DNA from: Bacillus_AB infantis_B | GTDB lineage: Bacteria > Bacillota > Bacilli > Bacillales > Cytobacillaceae | Assembly: GCF_008180445.1 (NCBI RefSeq) | Contig: NZ_VTER01000016.1 | Span: 1 to 64,000 of the forward strand | Reading direction: 5' to 3' | Length of the DNA: 64,000 nucleotides | Part shown: positions 58,716 to 64,000 of the stretch, one piece after another | Layout of the letters: every line of letters starts with the position of its first letter | How positions within the stretch are numbered: the stretch's first letter is position 1 | Program-made: the position numbers and the translations under genes | The notes under the pieces: generated by a model | Told to the model about the DNA's origin: nothing | The model's database searches: none | Seen by the model: the letters and a program-made list of their open reading frames with translations, nothing else

Positions 58716-59780
58716 TCATGTATGCACGGCTCCCCTGATATGGCCGGCAACCGCTTCAAGCTCGTTTGGAAGAAGGAACGGCTTCACAAGGCTTGTATCA
58801 ATTGCGGTGTTCGGATCTTTCAGCCCGTTCCCTGTCAGAACTGCAACAACTCTGCTGCCATGCGGTATTTCCCCTTGGCGCAGCTTTTTATAGATGCCGG
58901 CCAGCGATGCACAGGAAGCCGGCTCTGCAAAAATACCCTCTGAAGCTGCAAGCTTGCGGTATGCCCCAAGGATTTCTGTATCGCTGACTTCATCGATTTT
59001 CCCTTCTGACTCGTCCCTCGCATCCACGGCCAGCTGCCAGCTTGCCGGGTTTCCGATCCTGATGGCGGTAGCGATCGTTTCGGGCTCTGAAAAGATTCTG
59101 TCATGGACAATGGCCGCCGCCCCTTCCGCCTCAAAGCCAAACATCCTGGGAAGGCCGGTCTGTTTGGCTCGGTTGTACTCTTTAAAGCCTTTCCAGTAGG
59201 CGCTGATATTTCCGGCATTGCCTACAGGGATCGCGAGAATGTCAGGGGCACTCCCAAGCTGGTCGCAAATCTCGAAGGCTGCCGTCTTCTGCCCTTCCAG
59301 CCTGTATGGATTGACTGAATTCACAAGGGTGACAGGCTCCGTTTCGCTGATGCTGCGCACCATGGCAAGAGCCTCATCAAAGTTGCCTTCAATTGAGATA
59401 ATTTCCGCCCCGTACATGATTGCCTGCGCAAGCTTACCCATGGCAATCTTGCCTTCTGGAATGACAACTATGCATCTCATGCCGGCCCTTGCCGCATATG
59501 CTGCCGCTGCGGCAGATGTATTCCCTGTCGATGCACAAATGACCGTACTGCTGCCGGCTTCCTTTGCTTTGGCAACGGCCATGACCATGCCGCGGTCCTT
59601 GAATGAGCCGGTCGGATTGCTGCCCTCCGTTTTCACATACAAATCGATGCCCCATTCCTGGGATAGTCTGTTCAGCTTGATCAGCGGTGTATTGCCTTCA
59701 TTAAGGGAGAGCATCGGTGTTTCATCATTAACAGGCAGAAGTTCTTTGTAGGCTGACAAGAGTCCCTCCCATCGCATCAT
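58716..59780 (-). CDS. thrC: threonine synthase
   Basis: A 354-aa PLP enzyme making threonine from O-phosphohomoserine. The PLP-lysine lies in NPTGSFKDRGM near residue 56-66, with the phosphate-binding GNAGNISAYWKG and a SCASLAGIYK-type C-terminal part. It overlaps hom by ATGA (59777-59780), showing translational coupling. GAGGGGAGTGG precedes ATGATG. Confidence 0.96.
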   Translation of the reverse strand: MMRWEGLLSAYKELLPVNDETPMLSLNEGNTPLIKLNRLSQEWGIDLYVKTEGSNPTGSFKDRGMVMAVAKAKEAGSSTVICASTGNTSAAAAAYAARAGMRCIVVIPEGKIAMGKLAQAIMYGAEIISIEGNFDEALAMVRSISETEPVTLVNSVNPYRLEGQKTAAFEICDQLGSAPDILAIPVGNAGNISAYWKGFKEYNRAKQTGLPRMFGFEAEGAAAIVHDRIFSEPETIATAIRIGNPASWQLAVDARDESEGKIDEVSDTEILGAYRKLAASEGIFAEPASCASLAGIYKKLRQGEIPHGSRVVAVLTGNGLKDPNTAIDTSLVKPFLLPNELEAVAGHIRGAVHT

Positions 59781-61072
59781 CTTCCACTCCCCTCTACTCT
59801 GTATGAGCTCTCAATCGTTTTTACAGCAGGCAGATCCTTTAAGCTGGACAGGATGTCCTCATAATCCCTCAAAGAAGACTGGTGGGTGACGAGGACGATT
59901 TCGGCAAGCCCCTTTTCTTCCACAGGCAGCTGCAGTATTTTTTCAAGACTGACGGAATGCTTAGAAAAAATCGATGTCAATTCACCGAAGACACCAACTT
60001 CATCTTTGACATGAAGCCGCAGGAAGTATTTAGAGTATATTTCGGACGGGTCTTTAAGCTTCTTCGGATACTGCGGGCTGACAGCGCTCTTCCCGTTCAC
60101 GCCAAGCCTCAGATTTTTCATGACACCGACAAGGTCCGATACAACCGCTGTAGCAGTCGGCAGGCTGCCTGCACCAGGGCCGTAGAACATCGTTTCGCCA
60201 ACCGCTTCCCCGTATACATAAACTGCATTATACTCATTATTCACCCCGGCAAGCGGATGGGATTCTGCCAAAAGCGCCGGCTGCACGCTGACCTCCACCT
60301 TCTCCCCTTCACGGTGGGCAATGCCGATCAGCTTCATTGTATAGCCCAGCTGCTTTCCGTACTGCAGATCCTCTTCCGTTACCCCGGTAATTCCTTTAAC
60401 TTTTACATCATCGAGATCGACTTTCATCGAGAAGCCGAGCGTGGCCAGGATTGCCATTTTCCTTGCAGCATCCAGCCCTTCCACATCTGAGGTCGGGTCG
60501 CTTTCGGCATAGCCGAGCTCCTGGGCTTCTTTCAGCACATCTCCATAAGCGCTGCCATCCTGGCTCATCTTCGTTAAAATATAATTGGTTGTCCCATTAA
60601 CGATGCCCATCATTTTGGTGATCCGGTCAGAGGCCAATCCGTCTGCAAGGCCTCTTAGAATGGGGATGCCCCCGGCAACACTGGCTTCATAAAACAAATC
60701 GCAGCCATTTTCAGAAGCAGCAGTCAAAAGCTCTGAACCGTACAATGCCATTAAATCTTTATTGGCTGTCACGATATGCTTTTTGTTGGCAAGCGCCTTA
60801 AGGAGATGCTTCCTTGTATCCTCGATACCTCCCATAACCTCAATGATGATATCGATATCCGGATCATCAATAATTTCCTCCGGGCTGCCTGTGAGCAGGG
60901 AGGCTTCAATATCCACTTCGCGCTGCTTGTTCAAATCCTGCACCAGCACTTTTTTAACCTCAACAGGACAGCCTACCTGATGCATCAGCTTATCCTGGTG
61001 GTTTTTAATGATTTTCACAACACCCGATCCGACAGTTCCCAATCCTAACAATCCAACTGAAATAGCTTCCAC
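59777..61072 (-). CDS. hom: homoserine dehydrogenase
   Basis: A 431-aa NAD(P)H-dependent enzyme reducing aspartate semialdehyde to homoserine. The N-terminal Rossmann GLLGLGTVGSGV (residues 7-18) is followed by the catalytic domain with SVAGGIPILRGL and a lysine region EAQELGYAESDPTSDVEG (excerpt: GYAESDPTSDVEG). A C-terminal ACT domain (about 350-425) would allow threonine feedback. GTG start at 61072 with GGGGGAT upstream. First gene of the threonine operon. No T-box or other leader riboregulator was found. Confidence 0.96.
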   Translation of the reverse strand: MEAISVGLLGLGTVGSGVVKIIKNHQDKLMHQVGCPVEVKKVLVQDLNKQREVDIEASLLTGSPEEIIDDPDIDIIIEVMGGIEDTRKHLLKALANKKHIVTANKDLMALYGSELLTAASENGCDLFYEASVAGGIPILRGLADGLASDRITKMMGIVNGTTNYILTKMSQDGSAYGDVLKEAQELGYAESDPTSDVEGLDAARKMAILATLGFSMKVDLDDVKVKGITGVTEEDLQYGKQLGYTMKLIGIAHREGEKVEVSVQPALLAESHPLAGVNNEYNAVYVYGEAVGETMFYGPGAGSLPTATAVVSDLVGVMKNLRLGVNGKSAVSPQYPKKLKDPSEIYSKYFLRLHVKDEVGVFGELTSIFSKHSVSLEKILQLPVEEKGLAEIVLVTHQSSLRDYEDILSSLKDLPAVKTIESSYRVEGSGR

Positions 61073-61130
61073 TCTATATCCCCCTAACTATTGTTCTTTT
61101 AAGGTGTACATTTGTATTTATATAGTAGAC

Positions 61131-61159
61131 ATTATAGAATTTGGCAGATAATTTTACAA
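61131..61159 (-). promoter_or_regulatory. promoter of the hom-thrC-thrB operon
   Basis: On the minus strand, TTGTAA (61154-61159), a 17-bp spacer and TATAAT (61131-61136), giving a leader of about 50 nt. The remaining gap up to 61310 shows no other feature. Confidence 0.75.
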
Positions 61160-61310
61160 TAGGCAATATTCAGAAATATATTTGTGGAATCGCTTACTAT
61201 ACTGGGAGAGTATGAATGGGGAGGTTCAAACTTTTTTTCGATAGGTAACAAAGTGTTATGGCTGTTAATCGAATTGTTTGGTTTAAGAGGGTGATATGCT
61301 TGTAAAACCA

Positions 61311-61332
61311 AAAGCCCGGCAAAAAGCCGGGC
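61311..61332 (-). terminator. terminator of the 2-hydroxyacid dehydrogenase gene
   Basis: GCCCGGC / GCCGGGC 7-bp perfect stem with an AAAAA loop and a T-run on the minus strand. Confidence 0.88.
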
Positions 61333-61344
61333 CTCCTTCAAGCA

Positions 61345-62310
61345 TTAAATATGTACCGGCGTTTTTGCCTGCTTGCCTGATAAAACAAGATCGATGTTTT
61401 CGGCGCAAAGCCTGGCCATCTCCATTCTGGTTTCCGTGCTGGAGCTGCCGATATGCGGCAGGGCGACAACATTGGGCAGGCTGAGGAGAGGATGGTCCTT
61501 TCCAATCGGTTCTTTCACAAAGACGTCTAGCCCGGCTCCTCTGATTTCCCCATCGGCAAGGGCCCGGTAAAGCGCGTCTTCATCCACAATGGCGCCGCGG
61601 CCCGCATTGATGAAAATGGCGGATTTTTTCATTTTCCTGAATGCCTCTTCGGTGAAAAGATTTTTTGTTGAGTCATTCAGCGGTGCAAGGCATACCACAT
61701 AATCCGACTGCTCGCACAGCTCTTCAAATGAAGCGTATACAGCACCAAGCTTTTCTTCCGCCTCAGGCCTTCTTGACCTGTTATGATAAAGGATGTTCAT
61801 GTCAAATCCTTTTGCCCGCTTTGCCACAGCCTGGCCGATATTCCCCATTCCAACAATCCCGATGGTCTTATGATGGATATCCTGGCCGGCAAGAAGGAGC
61901 GGACTCCAGCTCTTCCATTTCCCCTCTTTCACATATTCTGCGCTTTCCGTGATCCTCCGCGCTGCCGCCATTAATAAAGCAAAGGTCAGATCAGCTGTAG
62001 TATCGGTGAGCACATCAGGGGTATTCGCCACAGTGATCCCTTTTTCCGCTGCAGTCTTCACATCAATATTGTCATATCCGACTGCGAGGTTGCTTATAAC
62101 TTTTAAATTCCCGGCATCTTCCAGCAGTTCTGCATTTATGCTATCTGAAAGCATCGTGAGCAGCGCCGATGCTTCTTTAGCCTTTTCCCTTAGAACCTCA
62201 GCCGGGACAGGTATGTCTTCTTTATCCCACATCTCCACATGATAGTTCTTGGTTAAGCCGGCGATCGTTTCTTCCGGCAGCTTTCTTGTAATATACACTC
62301 TATCCTTCAT
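61345..62310 (-). CDS. D-2-hydroxyacid dehydrogenase (glycerate/glyoxylate reductase type)
   Basis: A 321-aa NAD(P)-dependent reductase. The nucleotide motif GIVGMGNIGQAVA is near residue 150; the catalytic triad is Arg in NAGRGAIVDED, Glu in DVFVKEP and His in LPHIGSSS. It closely resembles D-glycerate dehydrogenase/hydroxypyruvate reductase of Bacillus. Start: ATG 62310 or the TTG one codon upstream, which is better spaced from GGGAGG. It is not part of the standard B. subtilis hom-yutH order as I recall. Confidence 0.88.
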   Translation of the reverse strand: MKDRVYITRKLPEETIAGLTKNYHVEMWDKEDIPVPAEVLREKAKEASALLTMLSDSINAELLEDAGNLKVISNLAVGYDNIDVKTAAEKGITVANTPDVLTDTTADLTFALLMAAARRITESAEYVKEGKWKSWSPLLLAGQDIHHKTIGIVGMGNIGQAVAKRAKGFDMNILYHNRSRRPEAEEKLGAVYASFEELCEQSDYVVCLAPLNDSTKNLFTEEAFRKMKKSAIFINAGRGAIVDEDALYRALADGEIRGAGLDVFVKEPIGKDHPLLSLPNVVALPHIGSSSTETRMEMARLCAENIDLVLSGKQAKTPVHI

Positions 62311-62419
62311 CAATCTTAAGCCTCCCAGCAGTTTGCCGTAAAAGTTCAGTACCTCCCCATTATAAAAGGAAGAAATGGCAATTCAAAGGAAAAGCCCTTT
62401 CGCAGCCCTGCTGAGACCG

Positions 62420-63427
62420 CTATCGTTTCAGCCAGTCTACAGGAGGGAGTTTCATTTTGGCAGCAGGGACTTCTGCCATCTCAAAAAACTTTCCCAGAAA
62501 CTCTTCATGGTCGCCAGTATGCTGCAGGAAACGGCCCAGCTGCTCTTCTGAAAGATGCCTTTGATGTTCTGTCGGGTTTCCATAATAATTCTCGATGCAC
62601 TCAAAATAGTGAAGCGGGAACAGGAGGCGCGCATACAGCAGCCGCCACGAAAAAGAGGTCAGCGGCTCGACTGTCTGGTACTCCTTCAGATACTTTGAAA
62701 GCCCCGGCTGGTAAGTTTTGATGTTCCGGAAGTACCTTTCCCTCGACCATTCTGCCAGATCGCGGCTTGCATGATCAAAGACCCAGTCAAACGGGCTTTT
62801 GATCAGATAATCATCACTTCCCCATGTGGAGGACACAAAACGCTCATGGCAGACAGTCCCGCTGTCCGCAGGGCCAGGCTCATCATCCAGCTCTGCATCA
62901 GCCAGATATTGGATGGAGTTCTCGGCAAGGCCCATATAGTAGGGGAATGTTTCCAGGAACATCCGGTCCAGTTCATGCTCGGGCTGCTGAAACAGCATGC
63001 TGTTCCAAACCTTCTCCATCTGATCCAGCCTCTTTTCCCAAAGCTGCTTCCACTGCCCGATCCTGCTTGTCCGTGTGATCGGTGAGGAAATAAGCCTGCC
63101 GCGATAATGGAATTTGGCAAGCTTCCTGCCAGACTGATAGCCTTTGCGCGGCTGGGCATTCGGGCACTTCAATACACAATAGCTCTTTTGCTCCCACACG
63201 CTTGAGTGCTTACCTTCAGTTGTCTGCAGGAAAGTGCTTACGGTCTTATCCCCGGTTTGCTGCAGATGGCTGGCAATCAGGCTAAGCTCAGCCAGATCCT
63301 CTTCCTCCAGGCCAACCTCCATCGGTATATAAAGCTGGTTATCCTTTTTGAACGCTTCATGCAGCCCGATTCTCAATTCTTCCTCCGCCTGTATGCCAAA
63401 ATGTTGCTTAAGCATTTGCCTGAGCAT
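62420..63427 (-). CDS. yutH: spore coat-associated protein YutH
   Basis: A 335-aa protein of the CotS/YutH group, with a degenerate aminoglycoside-phosphotransferase-like (kinase) fold. LKCPNAQPRKGYQSGRKLAKFH is near residue 88 (excerpt: GRKLAKFHYRGR), CHERFVSSTWG near 195, and DWVFDHASRDLAEW near 216. YutH is a spore coat protein in B. subtilis (338 aa) found beside hom. It supports the host being a spore-former. AAGAGGTG precedes the ATG. Confidence 0.92.
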   Translation of the reverse strand: MLRQMLKQHFGIQAEEELRIGLHEAFKKDNQLYIPMEVGLEEEDLAELSLIASHLQQTGDKTVSTFLQTTEGKHSSVWEQKSYCVLKCPNAQPRKGYQSGRKLAKFHYRGRLISSPITRTSRIGQWKQLWEKRLDQMEKVWNSMLFQQPEHELDRMFLETFPYYMGLAENSIQYLADAELDDEPGPADSGTVCHERFVSSTWGSDDYLIKSPFDWVFDHASRDLAEWSRERYFRNIKTYQPGLSKYLKEYQTVEPLTSFSWRLLYARLLFPLHYFECIENYYGNPTEHQRHLSEEQLGRFLQHTGDHEEFLGKFFEMAEVPAAKMKLPPVDWLKR

Positions 63428-63625
63428 AGAAACACCTCTTCATTCGCTAATCGATTATACCTCAATTATATGTGCCCGCCGCAAAAACTTGTTTGTTTCT
63501 TGCATAACCCATGCCTTCAGGGAAAAAATGAAGTAGACAGGCCAGGGGAGCCGCATGTCCTGTTTAGGTATATTTGCGGCTGTGCCGGTATATACATTAG
63601 AAAAAAACAAGAAAAGGTGAGGCAA

Positions 63626-64000
63626 ATGTCTGAAGAACAAAAAGAAGTTGTTGACCTGACAGAACAGACAGCCCGCAGGTGGCTGCTTGAAAGAGGGGTA
63701 ACCGTACAGGATATCGCAGATTTAGTTTTCTTTCTTCAGGAAAAGTACCACCCTAATCTTGAAATGAAGGACTGCCTTCACAACGTAGAGCGCGTCCTGT
63801 CCAAAAGGGAAGTCCAAAACGCAATCCTGACCGGGATCCAGCTTGATATGCTCGGCGAAAAAGGATTGCTTGACCAGCCTCTCCAAAAAATCATAGAAAC
63901 CGATGAAAGCCTCTATGGCGTCGATGAAGTACTCGCTTTCTCCATCGTCAATGTCTATGGCAGCATCGGCTTTACCAACTACGGATATATCGATAAACTG
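63626..64000 (+). CDS. yutG: phosphatidylglycerophosphatase A family protein YutG (3' truncated)
   Basis: The first 125 codons are in the window; the frame is open to the right edge. It starts MSEEQKEVV with AAAAGGTGAGG upstream. Text such as TARRWLLERGVTVQDIADLV and the C-terminal DEVLAFSIVNVYGSIGFTNYGYIDK (excerpts only: SIVNVYGSIGFTNYG) fit the YutG/PgpA-related family in Bacillus, involved in phospholipid synthesis. Start and position next to yutH match B. subtilis. Confidence 0.88.
   Translation, partial: MSEEQKEVVDLTEQTARRWLLERGVTVQDIADLVFFLQEKYHPNLEMKDCLHNVERVLSKREVQNAILTGIQLDMLGEKGLLDQPLQKIIETDESLYGVDEVLAFSIVNVYGSIGFTNYGYIDKL

Noticed and set aside
61073..61310. T-box or other riboswitch before the threonine operon
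   Set aside because: Looked for the conserved AGGGTGG-type T-box core and a leader terminator; neither is present and the leader is only about 50 nt.

Overview
The window looks like chromosomal backbone of a Bacillaceae species (Bacillus sensu lato, moderate GC, spore-former). It opens with the 5' part of a 16S rRNA gene on the minus strand. Most protein genes after about 9 kb follow the gene order of the Bacillus subtilis yug-yuf-mrp-yui-yum-yut region, recalled from knowledge and not searched: yugO, yugN, pgi, a yugJ/K-type alcohol dehydrogenase, yuzA, yugI, alaT-alaR, yugF, yugE, patB, kapB, kapD, pbpD, yufK, mrpABCDEFG, yuxO, yuiH, yuiF, pepA, yuiD, yuiC, yuiB, yuiA, yumB, yumC, yutM, yuzB, yutJ, yuzD, yutI, thrB-thrC-hom, yutH and yutG. 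No phage, transposase, plasmid or CRISPR genes are visible.

Layout. 1-9 kb: 16S rRNA with tandem promoters, a GNAT acetyltransferase, an EamA exporter, an MgtC-like protein, a lone tRNA-Ala(GGC), a YitT protein, bacterial nitric oxide synthase, and a divergent Gfo/Idh oxidoreductase and SDR pair. 9-24.8 kb: the yug block, interrupted by a rocD/rocR arginine/ornithine catabolism module with a visible SigL promoter and two RocR-type operators. The kapB and kapD genes are present, but kinB is not beside them. 25-34.6 kb: class A penicillin-binding protein PbpD, then the complete seven-gene Mrp Na+/H+ antiporter operon. 34.6-41 kb: small membrane or spore-coat-like genes, a DedA protein, and a class IV polyhydroxyalkanoate synthase operon (SDR-phaR-phaC). 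41-57.7 kb: the yui-yum-yut block, rich in redox and iron-sulfur functions (two NDH-2-like flavoproteins, ferredoxin/flavodoxin-NADP reductase, ErpA-like and NifU-like proteins). 57.8-64 kb: the threonine operon hom-thrC-thrB, a 2-hydroxyacid dehydrogenase, spore coat YutH and a truncated phosphatidylglycerophosphatase gene yutG.

Unusual features. The most striking is a tandem array of six units of about 193 bp (55.79-56.96 kb) between yutJ and yuzD. Each unit has imperfect inverted ends and interleaved internal stems. Other repeat-like elements lie at 35.19 kb (26-bp perfect inverted repeat), 53.86 kb (nested 17-bp cruciform) and 19.85 kb (GC-rich block). A DUF309 gene at 44.4-44.8 kb carries an apparent one-base frameshift. 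Three short genes that standard length cut-offs would miss are proposed: yuiA at 47942, a 37-residue frame after phaC, and a 36-residue frame at 8.8 kb. No wholly new multi-gene system could be demonstrated. The repeat array and the rearranged roc, kin and pha loci are the best leads.
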